A stretch of DNA of 64,000 bases from Lachnospiraceae bacterium (lineage in GTDB: Bacteria; Bacillota; Clostridia; Lachnospirales; Lachnospiraceae), in assembly GCA_022791975.1 (NCBI GenBank), contig JAAWAC010000007.1, positions 112,403-176,402 of the forward strand, read 5' to 3'. How positions within the stretch are numbered: the first letter of the stretch is position 1; every line of letters begins with the position of its first letter. Under the pieces are notes generated by a model. It saw only the letters and a list, made by a program, of their open reading frames with translations, ran no database searches and was not told where the DNA came from. The position numbers were made by a program, and so were the translations under genes. Below, piece after piece: positions 1 through 9,494 of this stretch.

Positions 1-314
1 ATACCTTTTCCACTCCGAAAAACAATATGGAAAATATTTCTAATTTTATTGTGGGATACACAGGAAAACGCTTCTCTTTTCCACGCCTTTCCTCCCTGGT
101 CTGGAAGATAAAAGGCGCCGTAAAACAGCGGAAAAAGCAAGAGATTTTCCAAGCCCAAAAGTGCGGCCGGATGATGGAGATACACCTCCTCAGGTAAAAG
201 AAAGGAACATGCCCCCTGAATTATCCGGCTTACGAGAACGTAGAGAAGCAGAGGAAGAAAAATCTGCGTGCCCCCCTTGAAATAAAAGCCTTTGCTTTTC
301 TCTTGTCTTTGCAT
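1..314 (-). CDS. Membrane protein, 3' part outside the window
   Basis: A minus-strand frame opens at an ATG whose complement ends at base 314 and stays open to the window edge, giving at least 104 residues. An AAGGGTG ribosome site lies a few bases upstream of the ATG. It follows the HIT gene by about 50 bases in the same direction, so the two are probably co-transcribed. The product starts with a short basic stretch and then has two hydrophobic segments, around residues 17-40 and 50-70, joined by a short loop with paired acidic residues. That layout would fit the N-terminus of a CPBP-type intramembrane protease, but the diagnostic EExxxR region would lie outside the window. The function is therefore unknown; only the frame and membrane character are seen. 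Confidence 0.6.
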   Translation of the reverse strand, partial: MQRQEKSKGFYFKGGTQIFLPLLLYVLVSRIIQGACSFLLPEEVYLHHPAALLGLENLLLFPLFYGAFYLPDQGGKAWKREAFSCVSHNKIRNIFHIVFRSGKG

Positions 315-366
315 TCTGCCATCACCCTTATCCAGAAGCTTCCCTGTCTGCAAGAGCCACTGTTTT

Positions 367-831
367 TTACAACAGCTTATCCAGCTCTTCCTGCAATTTC
401 CTTTTTAATTCTTCCAATTCTTTTTCTGTTGGCAGGTATTTTTTATTGTACATTTCCCCAGGATCTAATCTCCAAACAGGTCCGGGAATGGGGGTATCCC
501 CCTCCCTTCTCGGGAAAAAATGCCAGTGCATATGCGCTCCCCTACCTGCTCCCAACAGCTCATAATTCAATTTTTCAGGTCGAAAAGCAGCATAGACCGC
601 TTCCCCAACCAAAGACATTTCCTGCAAAAACTTGCTTCGGAATTTTTTCTCTAAAAAATGTAGCTCTGTGGCATGTATTTTACACAAAAATAACGTATAT
701 CCCCGAAATCTTTGATAATCCCCTAAAACAACATATCCCGTTTCCAACTCTCTTACAAAATATGGGTTTTTGCCCTGCCTGATTGCTGCAATTCTCTCGC
801 AAACCAAACAGGTGTCCAATCGATTTTCCAT
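367..831 (-). CDS. HIT family nucleotide hydrolase/transferase
   Basis: A 154-residue protein of the histidine triad superfamily, which hydrolyses or transfers nucleotide phosphates. The active-site triad is visible as HMHWHFFPR near residue 100, matching HxHxHxx, preceded by a GAGRGAH stretch. A CLVC pair at residues 8-11 resembles the zinc-type cysteines found at the start of many HIT proteins. An AGAGG element sits about eight bases before the ATG. The C-terminus is a charged helix rich in lysine and glutamate. It is first in a leftward pair with the partial membrane protein. Family membership is clear; the substrate cannot be told from sequence. Confidence 0.85.
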   Translation of the reverse strand: MENRLDTCLVCERIAAIRQGKNPYFVRELETGYVVLGDYQRFRGYTLFLCKIHATELHFLEKKFRSKFLQEMSLVGEAVYAAFRPEKLNYELLGAGRGAHMHWHFFPRREGDTPIPGPVWRLDPGEMYNKKYLPTEKELEELKRKLQEELDKLL

Positions 832-1040
832 TATTTTTCCTCTGTGTACTCTTTTTTTGTCTCATCAAATCCCGTGATTTTCTTTCATTATAAACCAGGA
901 AATGAAATGAAACAATAGTTTCCGCCGGGAAACGCTTGCCACAGGAAAAAGCAACAACAGTCCTCCCACATTTTGGTTGCTGCCCACCTTTCCTTTTGCT
1001 ATAATTGGATTATGCAAAAAAATCAAAGGAGGCTTCTGGA

Positions 1041-1823
1041 ATGATTTTGGCAAATGGTGACAAAAGACGGGAAAAATTTTTAAAGAGCGGCCATATCCTG
1101 TGGGATATCCGAAATGTGGGTGGGCTTTCTAAGGGCATACAGGCCGGCGGCATTACGTTTCTGGTTTTTGCCGCCCTCATCGCCATACCTTTTATAGCCA
1201 TGGGCTTTGCCAAGGGCGGATTGGTATTTGGCGGGCTCTTTGCCGTTCCAGGCCTTCTTTTATACCTGGGAGGCGCCCTCTCGCAAAAGCGGAAAATGAA
1301 AAACTATCTGAGCTATTACCAGAAGGAAACCGGCTTTGACCTGGAAGAGTTAAAACAGCTGGAGCAAGAGCTAATGGAGCCGGATACCTTTATGGTGGGA
1401 AATGTGCCTGAGGATATGGAGACTGGCGCCAGCGAAAAAAGGCCCCAGCTGGGATGTATGATTACCAAGCATTATTTCTTTATGCCCATGAACATGGGAA
1501 AAAGCTATGTGCGTAAACTTTCTCATATGCTTATGGCTGTCTACTCCCAGGAAATTCCCGGCATAAACGGCTATAAGCGCGGCCTGGTATTTCTCTCCTC
1601 CAAGGATGATACCGCCTATATCAACGCCCTTTTGACAAGAGATTCCTGTGAGGAAATTATCCGTGAGCTTTATGAGCGAAATTCCGAAATCATTACCCAG
1701 CGCATATTCTTTTTTGGCGACCGGAAGTATGATATCATCACGGACAGTGAGGAAATTGTGGCCCTGTACCAGGAGCAGATGGAGAAGGCCATCTCCTTTA
1801 AAAGTCTCCTGACTTTCCCCTAA
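1041..1823 (+). CDS. Conserved membrane protein of unknown function
   Basis: The frame is open from 1005, but a full AAAGGAGG at 1025-1032 fixes the start at the ATG at 1041, giving 260 residues. Two hydrophobic segments lie close together near residues 33-55 and 58-78, followed by a soluble region of about 180 residues with several aromatic-rich strands. I recognise no catalytic motif. The gene stands alone, between a divergent HIT gene and the thiamine transporter with its own promoter. Probably an anchored cytoplasmic protein; no function is proposed. Confidence 0.75.
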   Translation: MILANGDKRREKFLKSGHILWDIRNVGGLSKGIQAGGITFLVFAALIAIPFIAMGFAKGGLVFGGLFAVPGLLLYLGGALSQKRKMKNYLSYYQKETGFDLEELKQLEQELMEPDTFMVGNVPEDMETGASEKRPQLGCMITKHYFFMPMNMGKSYVRKLSHMLMAVYSQEIPGINGYKRGLVFLSSKDDTAYINALLTRDSCEEIIRELYERNSEIITQRIFFFGDRKYDIITDSEEIVALYQEQMEKAISFKSLLTFP

Positions 1824-1887
1824 AAGTCATTTTCAAACATTTTGTCGTAAAGGCATAAAAAGCCTCTCTGCAATAATAAATAGGTTC

Positions 1888-1916
1888 TTGACATTTTTTG
1901 TCCTGTGCCGTATAGT
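1888..1916 (+). promoter_or_regulatory. Sigma-A promoter of thiT
   Basis: TTGACA at 1888-1893 and TATAGT at 1911-1916 are separated by exactly 17 bases. The promoter sits about 60 bases upstream of the TPP aptamer and points at thiT. Confidence 0.8.
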
Positions 1917-1965
1917 AAGGGAGACAACACACATAGCGTTCTATGCTTTCTCTGTTCTTTTGAGA

Positions 1966-2113
1966 ACAGGGGGAGCATTGCTAGGGGAGCCTAAGGCTGA
2001 GAAAGTGCGCGGCAGTGCGTGCTGACCCTCATTACTTGTCCGGATAATGCCGGCAGAAGGAAGCAGTTTTAAGATCCCCTCCTGTGAAATTATTTTTAGC
2101 AAGGAGGTTTTTT
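1966..2113 (+). promoter_or_regulatory. TPP riboswitch with terminator/RBS-sequestering platform
   Basis: The thi-box hallmarks appear in order: CTAGGGGAGCC, GGCTGAGA, GACCCTC, ACTTG, CCGGATAATGCCGG and AGAAGGAAG. Together they form the thiamine pyrophosphate aptamer at about 1976-2069. The expression platform pairs CCTCCT at 2078-2083 with AGGAGG at 2102-2107, followed by seven T. That hairpin looks like an intrinsic terminator and also buries the only ribosome site of thiT, so TPP could repress by either route. Confidence 0.93.
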
Positions 2114-2114
2114 T

Positions 2115-2783
2115 ATGTCATTCTTTGTAAACAAGGTGGTAGATGCCCAGGGGATTTCCTATTCTCTCACCAGTGCTGGCTATGGAGCTTTGGTTGGGCT
2201 GATTGTGGCTCTCCTTCTATTGGCCTGCTATCTGGCCGGCGAAAAAAAGTCCATTAGCACCAAGCAGCTGGTGTTCTCCGCGGCGGCCATGGCCCTGGGG
2301 ATGATCACGTCCTTTCTCAAAATCTTTGAAGCTCCCATGGGGGGATCGGTCACCCTATTTTCCATGCTATTTATCTGCTGCATCGGGTACTGGTACGGCC
2401 TGCGGGTGGGCCTTATGACCAGCATTGCCTATGGTCTCTTGCAGCTGATCACTGATCCCTATATTATCAGCCTTCCTCAGATGGCAATGGACTATCTGTT
2501 CGCCTTCGGGGCCCTGGGTCTATCCGGTCTCTTCTGCAACCAGAAAAACGGCCTCATCAAGGGCTATCTGGCCGGTGTGCTGGGACGATATTTTTTCGCT
2601 TTCCTGTCCGGCCTGATTTTCTTTGCCTCCTATGCGGAGGGCTCTGGCATGAGCGCCCCCGTATATTCCCTGGCCTACAATGGCAGCTACCTGGGCTGTG
2701 AGGCAGCCCTGACCCTGGTGGTGCTGGCTGTCCCGGCTGTCAGTAAGGGCTTCTCCCAGGTAAAGCGCATGGCTGTGGAGTAA
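2115..2783 (+). CDS. thiT: Thiamine ECF transporter substrate-binding subunit ThiT
   Basis: A 222-residue, very hydrophobic protein with about six membrane segments, matching the S-component of energy-coupling factor transporters. ThiT captures thiamine in the membrane and works with the shared EcfA/EcfT module, which is not encoded here. The family segment with GYWYGLRVGL and the aspartate-containing DYLFAFGALGL helix is visible near residues 95-145. The start is the ATG directly after the AGGAGG-T7 platform. Control by the TPP riboswitch independently supports the assignment. A strong hairpin terminator follows 30 bases after the stop. Confidence 0.92.
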   Translation: MSFFVNKVVDAQGISYSLTSAGYGALVGLIVALLLLACYLAGEKKSISTKQLVFSAAAMALGMITSFLKIFEAPMGGSVTLFSMLFICCIGYWYGLRVGLMTSIAYGLLQLITDPYIISLPQMAMDYLFAFGALGLSGLFCNQKNGLIKGYLAGVLGRYFFAFLSGLIFFASYAEGSGMSAPVYSLAYNGSYLGCEAALTLVVLAVPAVSKGFSQVKRMAVE

Positions 2784-2813
2784 GCCTGAAAAGCTGGCAC
2801 ACTCCTGTCACAA

Positions 2814-2868
2814 AAAGCTCCCCGAAACGACCGCTATTCCTTTGCCGTCTCCCCGGGGAGCTTTCCTA
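2814..2868. terminator. Bidirectional terminator between thiT and argS
   Basis: AAAGCTCCCCG at 2814-2824 is perfectly complementary to CGGGGAGCTTT at 2854-2864. A-runs and T-runs flank the stem, so it can stop thiT from the left and argS from the right. Confidence 0.8.
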
Positions 2869-2903
2869 TTCCTTTTGTCTAATCCTCCCAGACCATTTCT
2901 GCC

Positions 2904-4670
2904 CTACATTCTGTCTGGCGCCTCAAAGCCCAAAATGTCAATGCAGGTCTCTAAAATTCGCCGGCACAGCAAAAGAAGGGCGATAAGGCCTTTCTGGCGC
3001 TCTTTCTCCTCCTCCTTTAAAATTCTAGTCTCATGGTAGAATTTATTGAAGGCATTGGCCAGATCATAGAGGTAGGCACAGATTTTATGGGGAGCAATCT
3101 CCGTAAAGGCTGTCTCCATAACGCCGTTAAACTTGGCAGCCTCCAACATCAGGGCCTTCTCCGCCTCGCTCTCAGGCTGCTGGATAACCGCCTGCTCCAG
3201 CTCTCCTCCCTGCTCTGCATATTTGGCCAGAATGGATTTGATCCGCACAATGGTATACAAAAGATAGGGGCCTGTATCTCCCTCAAAGGAGGTAAACCGC
3301 TCCACATCAAACACATAGTCTTTGGAGGCCTGGTTGGACAGATCTCCGTATTTTATGGCGGAAAGCCCAGTAATTTTTGCCGTCCGGCGGGCCTCCTCCT
3401 CAGGAATCTCCTGGTTTTCCCGAATCTTCTGGTACATTTCCTCGTTGATATCCCCAATCAGGTGCTCCAGACGCATGACACCGCCCTCCCGGGTCTTAAA
3501 GGGCTTGCCGTCCCGACCGTTCATAGTGCCAAAGCCTAAAAACCGCAGACGGGTGTCCGCATCCACCAGCCCCGTCTTTCTGGCACAGCGAAATACCTGA
3601 ACAAAGTGCATTTCCTGCCTCTTGTCCACCACATAAATTATCTCATCCGGGTGATATAGCTTCATCCGCTCCACAATAGTGGCCAAGTCCGTGGTGGTAT
3701 AGAGAGAAGCTCCGTCGGACTTTAACAACATACAGGGAGGAATCTCCTTGGCATCCGTCTCCTCCCCAATATCCACCACCAGAGCCCCCTCGCTCTCATA
3801 GGCAAAGCCCTGGCGCTTCATCTCCTCCACCATCCCCGGAATATAGGGCTGGGCATCGGACTCTCCCTTCCACAGATCAAACTCCACATGGAGATTCTCA
3901 TAATTGCGCTTCAAATCTGTCACAGAGACCTGTAGAATATGCTTTAGGATGGCCTGATAGCCCCTGTGTCCATGCTGTACCAGATAGGTGGCCTGCATGG
4001 CTTCCTCCTTATAAGCCTCGTCCTCCTTGGATTTGGCACTGGCCGTGGGGTAGATCTCCTCCAGCTCCGAGATGGTAAAGGGCGCCTCCTTTGGGTATTC
4101 TCCCTGGTGATTCTCATCAAAATAGGGAAGCTCCGGTTTGCGATGACGAAGCTCCGTGATGATCAACCCCATCTGCAACCCCCAGTCTCCCAAATGAATA
4201 TCCCCGATCATGGTGTGCCCCATAAAACGGCCCAACCGCTTAATGCTCTCTCCGATAATAGCTGAGCGCAGATGGCCCACATGGAGGGGCTTTGCCACAT
4301 TGGGTCCGCCGTAATCCAGAATAATGGTCTTGGGACTTACTGTCCGATCGCAGCCCAGGTGCTCATCCGCTGCCATATCCCGCAAATACGCTCCCACAGC
4401 TTCCGGTGTCAGCTTTAAATTGATAAATCCTGGCTTTACTGCTGCCACCTCCAGAAACATGGGATTTCCCTGAAGCCTCTCCACCACCTTTTCCGCAATT
4501 TGCAGGGGGGCACAGTGATAGGCCTTGGCCCCGGCCATAGCCCCATTACACTGATATTCACACAGATCCGGCCGGTTGGAAAGAGTCACCTTTCCGTATG
4601 TGGCGTCATATCCCGCGGCTACAAAAGCCTGCTCCAGCTCTTCTCCAATCTTGTCTATTAATTTCTTCAT
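2904..4670 (-). CDS. argS: Arginyl-tRNA synthetase
   Basis: Class I aminoacyl-tRNA synthetase that charges tRNA-Arg. The frame extends to 4739, but AGAGGAG just before the ATG at 4670 fixes a 588-residue product. The N-terminal Arg-N domain comes first, then the HIGH-type signature in PLHVGHLRSA near residue 125. As in many ArgRS enzymes a clear KMSK is missing; the FKTREGG stretch occupies that region. The C-terminal anticodon-binding domain ends close to the stop with LGFEAPDRM. It lies 70 bases downstream of a sugar kinase gene in the same direction. Length and domains are normal. Confidence 0.96.
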   Translation of the reverse strand: MKKLIDKIGEELEQAFVAAGYDATYGKVTLSNRPDLCEYQCNGAMAGAKAYHCAPLQIAEKVVERLQGNPMFLEVAAVKPGFINLKLTPEAVGAYLRDMAADEHLGCDRTVSPKTIILDYGGPNVAKPLHVGHLRSAIIGESIKRLGRFMGHTMIGDIHLGDWGLQMGLIITELRHRKPELPYFDENHQGEYPKEAPFTISELEEIYPTASAKSKEDEAYKEEAMQATYLVQHGHRGYQAILKHILQVSVTDLKRNYENLHVEFDLWKGESDAQPYIPGMVEEMKRQGFAYESEGALVVDIGEETDAKEIPPCMLLKSDGASLYTTTDLATIVERMKLYHPDEIIYVVDKRQEMHFVQVFRCARKTGLVDADTRLRFLGFGTMNGRDGKPFKTREGGVMRLEHLIGDINEEMYQKIRENQEIPEEEARRTAKITGLSAIKYGDLSNQASKDYVFDVERFTSFEGDTGPYLLYTIVRIKSILAKYAEQGGELEQAVIQQPESEAEKALMLEAAKFNGVMETAFTEIAPHKICAYLYDLANAFNKFYHETRILKEEEKERQKGLIALLLLCRRILETCIDILGFEAPDRM

Positions 4671-4739
4671 ACTCTCCTCTTTCTCCTGCACGTTCCGCCT
4701 TGTTCTGACGAATATGGAAATATTTTCCAGATTCTCCAA

Positions 4740-5693
4740 CTACCTCTTGAGGCGCTCCTCCACCTGTTCCATAGAAGGCATGGCCGGTATACCGCCCCGC
4801 TTCTCCACGCAGAGACTTGCCACGGCATTTCCAAACCTGGCAAAGCCCTTTGCCTCCTCCAGGGTCACCTCCTTAGGATTCTTCCCGCTTATAGCCAGCT
4901 GATACAAAAATCCACCCCAGAAGGAATCTCCCGCACCGGTGGTATCCACTACCTGACTTAGAAATCCCGGAACCACGGCTCCCCCTTCCCGGGTGCGCAC
5001 ATATGCTCCATCCTTCCCCAAGGTCACAGCCACCAGGGAAATTCCTTTGTCAAGAAGGGCCTGGGCGGCCTCCTCCGGCTTCTCATGGTCTGTCAAAAGT
5101 CCCGTCTCCTCATCGGAGATCTTCATCACATCCACAAAAGAAAGAATGCTCCGCATACCAGTCATGGCATCCTCCCTGGATCTCCACAGCAGCGCCCGAT
5201 AATTGGGATCGTAGGAAATTACCTTTCCCATCTCCTTTGCCTTTTCCAGGGCAAAAATGGTGGCGCCGCGACAGGGCTCATCGGTGAGGGACAGAGAGCC
5301 CACATGAAAAATCCTACACTCTTTTAAAACCTCCAGGTTTACCTCCCCAGAAGTCAGGCAGGTATCCGCTCCCGGTTTCCGGGCAAAAGAGAACTGGCGT
5401 TCTCCCTGAGCATTCAGACTAACAAAGGCCAGGGTGGTAAACACCTCCGGATCCACCACCAGCCCCCTGGTGTCAATGCCCGCCTGTTCCAAAGTCTCCT
5501 TTAAAAAGGCGCCGTGCATATCGTCGCCCACCTTCCCCAAAAAGGCTGTCTTACGCCCTAGCCTGGTAATGGCCGCCAATGCATTGGCCGGCGCTCCCCC
5601 GGGATTCTGCTCAAAAATCCGCATCCCCGCTTCTGACTGTCCGCTGGGAGTAAAGTCAATCAACAGTTCTCCTAATGCCGCTACATCATACAT
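4740..5693 (-). CDS. PfkB family carbohydrate kinase (fructokinase-like)
   Basis: A 317-residue ribokinase-fold sugar kinase that phosphorylates a sugar or nucleoside with ATP. Both family signatures are present: the GGAPANALAAITRLG stretch near residue 32 and the C-terminal DTTGAGDSFWGGF near residue 248, whose Asp is the catalytic base and whose GAGD forms the anion hole. The overall pattern fits bacterial fructokinases (ScrK type), but no sugar transport genes are nearby to settle the substrate. It precedes argS in the same orientation. Confidence 0.88.
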   Translation of the reverse strand: MYDVAALGELLIDFTPSGQSEAGMRIFEQNPGGAPANALAAITRLGRKTAFLGKVGDDMHGAFLKETLEQAGIDTRGLVVDPEVFTTLAFVSLNAQGERQFSFARKPGADTCLTSGEVNLEVLKECRIFHVGSLSLTDEPCRGATIFALEKAKEMGKVISYDPNYRALLWRSREDAMTGMRSILSFVDVMKISDEETGLLTDHEKPEEAAQALLDKGISLVAVTLGKDGAYVRTREGGAVVPGFLSQVVDTTGAGDSFWGGFLYQLAISGKNPKEVTLEEAKGFARFGNAVASLCVEKRGGIPAMPSMEQVEERLKR

Positions 5694-5973
5694 AACCTTG
5701 CACCTCGTTTCTCTGATTTATCTTTGAGACAGGGGATATGTAAATATTTTACATTTTATTTCCAACCCCTGCCATGCTGTTTCCTGCCTTTATTTTACAT
5801 GCTTTTCCCTCTGTGCGCAAGGAAGTTTTTATTCTCCCGCCTTCCTTTTGTTGCAGGTAGGAACCTCCATTCCCTGGCTACGATAATCATCTGTGCCCCC
5901 TTGCCCATGTTTCCCCATGTATGATAAAATAGCTTTGAAATGATATCAGAAACTGTGAAGGAGAGCTACTTTT

Positions 5974-6729
5974 ATGAAACTTATATCATGGAATGTCAAC
6001 GGCCTGCGGGCCATCGTGGGAAAAAATTTTATGGAGGCCTTCCAGACCCTGGATGGGGATATCTTCTGCCTCCAGGAAACCAAGCTCCAGGAGGGGCAGC
6101 TCTCTCTTTCTCTGCCCGGCTATGAGCAATACTGGAACTATGCAGTAAAAAAAGGCTACAGCGGCACCGCCGTATTCACCAGGAAGACTCCTCTCCTGGT
6201 CACCTATGGGATGGGCATCCCTGAGCACGACCAGGAGGGGCGGGTGATCACCCTGGAATTTGAGGATTTTTATCTGGTCACCGTGTACACCCCCAACTCC
6301 CAGAGTGAGTTAGTCCGCCTTTCCTACCGGATGGAGTGGGAGGATGCCTTCCGGGCTTATCTTACGAACCTGGACACCAGAAAGCCCGTGATTTTCTGTG
6401 GGGATCTCAATGTGGCCCACAGGGAAATCGACCTGAAAAATCCCAAGACCAACCGGAAAAACGCCGGCTTTACCGACGAAGAGCGGGAAAAATTTACAAA
6501 GCTTCTGGAAGCCGGCTTCACCGACACCTTCCGCTGGTTTTATCCGGATACCACCGATGTTTACTCCTGGTGGTCCTACCGCTTTCAGGCACGGAAAAAG
6601 AACGCTGGATGGCGTATAGACTATTTTGGCGTCTCCAACCGGCTTAAGGACCGGCTCAAAGACGCCAAAATTCATACAGATATCCTGGGCTCCGACCATT
6701 GTCCGGTGGAGCTTACCATAGACTTGTAG
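5974..6729 (+). CDS. xth: Exodeoxyribonuclease III / AP endonuclease
   Basis: A 251-residue member of the exonuclease III branch of the EEP superfamily, which cuts at abasic sites in base excision repair. The order of catalytic motifs is intact: SWNVNGLRA at the N-terminus (Asn), LQETK near residue 35 (metal Glu), CGDLNVAH near residue 143, the WRIDYF strand near residue 213 and SDHCPV near the C-terminus (Asp-His). An AAGGAGA ribosome site precedes the ATG. It converges on the PurF-like gene with only seven bases between stop codons and no visible terminator. Confidence 0.95.
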   Translation: MKLISWNVNGLRAIVGKNFMEAFQTLDGDIFCLQETKLQEGQLSLSLPGYEQYWNYAVKKGYSGTAVFTRKTPLLVTYGMGIPEHDQEGRVITLEFEDFYLVTVYTPNSQSELVRLSYRMEWEDAFRAYLTNLDTRKPVIFCGDLNVAHREIDLKNPKTNRKNAGFTDEEREKFTKLLEAGFTDTFRWFYPDTTDVYSWWSYRFQARKKNAGWRIDYFGVSNRLKDRLKDAKIHTDILGSDHCPVELTIDL

Positions 6730-6736
6730 GACGGTA

Positions 6737-8149
6737 TTACTCTTTCCCGTTCCAACAGTAGGTACAGAGCTTGCAGGGCTCAATTCCCACGGAGTCCAGC
6801 ATATCGTCCAGCCGGTGGTAATGGAGGGAAGAGAAATTCAGTTCTTTCTCGATCTCTTTTACCATGGCATGGTACTGGTCGGAATTGGGATCTGTGTAGG
6901 CCTCCAGATCCGGCTCTGTCCCCTCTCCCTCCAGCTTGCGGATCACCCGGCGGGCAATGAGATCCATCTCCGAGGTGGAGCGGGAAAAATTCAAAAATTT
7001 ACAGCCATAGATAATAGGGGGGCAGGCAGGCCGGATATGGACCTCCTTGGCCCCGCTGCGGTACAGAAATTCCGTGGTCTCCCGAAGCTGGGTGCCCCGG
7101 ACAATGGAATCATCAATCATCAAAAGGCTCTTTCCCTGAATCAGATCGTGCAGAGGAATCAGCTTCATCTTGGCAATGAGATCCCGCTGCCGCTGCATGG
7201 TGGGCATAAAAGAGCGGGGCCAGGTAGGGGTGTACTTAATAAAGGGGCGGGAAAAGGGCACTCCGGACCGGTTGGCATAGCCGATAGCATGGGCTGTGCC
7301 GGAATCTGGTACCCCGGCCACCGTATCCGGGTGCACATCGTGAACCTTGTCCGCCTCCGCCAGAAGCTCCCCACAGCGATAGCGCATTTCCTCCACGCTG
7401 ACCCCTTCATAGGAGGAGGAGGGATATCCATAATATACCCACAAAAATGTACAGATCCGCATGTCCGTCCCCGGCGCACATACAGTCTGTACCGTCTCCG
7501 GGGTCATAATCACAACCTCTCCCGGCCCCAGCTCCCGGGCCGCCTTATATCCCAGATTCAAATAGGCAAAGCTTTCAAAGGCCGCACACCAGGCCCCATC
7601 CTTCCGCCCAATGGCCACCGGGGTCCGGCCCATTTTATCCCGGGCCACATAGATAGCCTTGGGAGTCATCAGCAAGATAGTCATGGACCCCTTGATCTGT
7701 TCCTGGGCATAGCGAATCCCCTCCAACAGGTTGTCCTGCTGATTAATCAGGGTGGCCACCAACTCTGTGGCATTGATATCCCCACCGCTCATCTCCAGAA
7801 AATGGGTCCGGGTGCTGGCAAACACCTGCTGGATCAGCTCCTTCCGGTTGTTAATCCGGCCCACTGTGGCAATGGCATAGGTGCCGTGATGGGAGCGGAT
7901 AAGCAGGGGCTGTGGCTCGTAATCGGAAATGCAGCCGATCCCCAGACTCCCCTCCATCTCATTAAAATCCTTCTCAAACTTGGTCCGAAAAGGAGAATTC
8001 TCAATATTGTGAATGGCCTTATCAAAGCCCTTCTTTCCATATACCACCAGGCCGCCCCTGCGGGTTCCCAGATGGGAATGATAATCCGTACCAAAAAACA
8101 GATCAAACACACAGTCCGTCTTTGATGCGACTGCAAAAAATCCACCCAT
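6737..8149 (-). CDS. Amidophosphoribosyltransferase-like (PurF) protein lacking the catalytic cysteine
   Basis: A 470-residue protein with the PurF layout: N-terminal Ntn glutaminase-like domain (about 1-230) and C-terminal phosphoribosyltransferase domain. The PRPP motif is intact as MIDDSIVRGT near residue 340. The C-terminal CKLCTYC and earlier cysteines resemble the iron-sulfur ligands of Bacillus-type PurF. However, the protein begins MGGFFAVASK where active PurF has Cys-Gly-Val-Phe after propeptide removal, so the glutamine nucleophile is absent. Its ribosome site lies inside the end of the DUF815 gene only three bases upstream, implying coupled translation. It may use free ammonia, be a regulator, or have another role; true PurF may be elsewhere in the genome. 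Confidence 0.85.
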   Translation of the reverse strand: MGGFFAVASKTDCVFDLFFGTDYHSHLGTRRGGLVVYGKKGFDKAIHNIENSPFRTKFEKDFNEMEGSLGIGCISDYEPQPLLIRSHHGTYAIATVGRINNRKELIQQVFASTRTHFLEMSGGDINATELVATLINQQDNLLEGIRYAQEQIKGSMTILLMTPKAIYVARDKMGRTPVAIGRKDGAWCAAFESFAYLNLGYKAARELGPGEVVIMTPETVQTVCAPGTDMRICTFLWVYYGYPSSSYEGVSVEEMRYRCGELLAEADKVHDVHPDTVAGVPDSGTAHAIGYANRSGVPFSRPFIKYTPTWPRSFMPTMQRQRDLIAKMKLIPLHDLIQGKSLLMIDDSIVRGTQLRETTEFLYRSGAKEVHIRPACPPIIYGCKFLNFSRSTSEMDLIARRVIRKLEGEGTEPDLEAYTDPNSDQYHAMVKEIEKELNFSSLHYHRLDDMLDSVGIEPCKLCTYCWNGKE

Positions 8150-8152
8150 AAA

Positions 8153-9463
8153 TTATGCCCCTTCCTTTCCTGCTATATAATTGATAAACTGCTGAGCGGT
8201 CCTTCCCGAGATCCCGCCGTGACTTAACTCCCATTTGTTTGCCTCTGCACAGAGCTCCTCCTCCGACAGCGTAATCTTGGGGTACCGCCTGGCCAGCTCC
8301 GTCACAATGTGGTAGTATTCCTTCTGGGTAGGCTTGGAGAAATTGATGGTCACTCCAAACCTGGCTACCAGGGACAGCTTCTCCTGCATGGTATCCGACC
8401 GGTGCATCCCTTCGTCCACCTCCATATCTCCCCTGTCCTTCCAGGTTTCCCGAATGATATGCCGGCGGTTGGAAGTGGCATAGATCAGCACATTATCCGG
8501 CTTGGTCTCCATACCTCCCTCAATCACTGCCTTTAAAAATTTATACTCGATCTCAAACTCCTCAAAGGACAGATCATCCATATAGATAATAAATCGGTAA
8601 TTCCGGTTTTTGATTTGGGCGATCACCGCGGACAGATCCTGGAACTGATGCTTGTATATCTCTATCATTCGCAGCCCCTGATCGTAGTATTCATTGAGAA
8701 TGGCTTTGATGCTGGTGGACTTTCCCGTGCCCGCATCTCCAAAAAGCAGAGCATTGTTGGCTGGCAGTCCCTTGATAAAGGCCTCTGTATTGTCAATAAG
8801 CTTTTTTTTCTGAATCTCATAGCCGATAAGATCGCAGAGCATTACCCGGTCCGTGTTGTTGACAGGCAAAAACTCCACCTCATTCTCCAGGCGCCGAATG
8901 CGAAAGGCCTTGTTAAGGCCAAACATGCCCACCCCATAGGCAGCATAAAAATCCGTCACAATGCGGAAGATCTCCTCCTCATCGGCCGCCTTCCCAATCT
9001 GGGCGCTTACCGCCTGTACCTTCTCGCTGACATTTTTATTGTACATCCGCTCTTTCTTCCCAATAGCCTGATAATGACAGACCGTGGTAAAGCAGTCAAT
9101 CCCCAGAGCCTCCTCTATGGGCCCGAAATCAAAATGGAAAAGCTTTTGAAACACTCGGAAATCATTCTTTGCAAAATGATTCACCGTGCCCTCATTGGCT
9201 CCCACCTTCTCGCTGGTCATGCTGAAGGAATTTTCATTGGTAAGCAAAATAAAGGTCAGATAATTATGCCAAAGATTCTTGTCAAACCCATAGAGGGTGG
9301 ACAAATCCAAAAGCGCCTTCATCTGCTCATAAATTCGCGTAATCAACTGGGCACTGTCATAGCTGCCCTTATCAAAATCCCGGAAAATCCCCGACAGCTT
9401 CCGCAAAATGCTGTCCTCTCCCAGATCCCGGTATAAAATCAGCTTTGCAACCTCTCGATACAT
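8153..9463 (-). CDS. DUF815 family AAA-type ATP-binding protein
   Basis: A 436-residue protein. A poorly conserved N-terminal half is followed by a DUF815/AAA ATPase domain with Walker [10 protein letters not shown] near residue 245 and a Walker B-like [10 protein letters not shown] near residue 300. An ATSNRRH sensor-type strand and basic residues typical of AAA proteins follow. The start is well supported by AAGGAGGAG eight bases upstream of the ATG. It is first in a two-gene unit with the PurF-like gene. Its cellular role is unknown; a remodelling or loader function would be inference only. Confidence 0.85.
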   Translation of the reverse strand: MYREVAKLILYRDLGEDSILRKLSGIFRDFDKGSYDSAQLITRIYEQMKALLDLSTLYGFDKNLWHNYLTFILLTNENSFSMTSEKVGANEGTVNHFAKNDFRVFQKLFHFDFGPIEEALGIDCFTTVCHYQAIGKKERMYNKNVSEKVQAVSAQIGKAADEEEIFRIVTDFYAAYGVGMFGLNKAFRIRRLENEVEFLPVNNTDRVMLCDLIGYEIQKKKLIDNTEAFIKGLPANNALLFGDAGTGKSTSIKAILNEYYDQGLRMIEIYKHQFQDLSAVIAQIKNRNYRFIIYMDDLSFEEFEIEYKFLKAVIEGGMETKPDNVLIYATSNRRHIIRETWKDRGDMEVDEGMHRSDTMQEKLSLVARFGVTINFSKPTQKEYYHIVTELARRYPKITLSEEELCAEANKWELSHGGISGRTAQQFINYIAGKEGA

Positions 9464-9494
9464 AGCGCAAACTCCTCCTTATGAAATCTTAACA

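Noticed and set aside
6815..8125. A 436-codon open frame opposite the PurF-like gene
   Set aside because: It mirrors a real gene with clear protein motifs; the translation is rich in His, Pro, Gly and Leu without domains, as expected from antisense of GC-rich codons.
8615..9436. Long open frame opposite the DUF815 gene
   Set aside because: No ribosome site or motifs; shadow of the ATPase gene.
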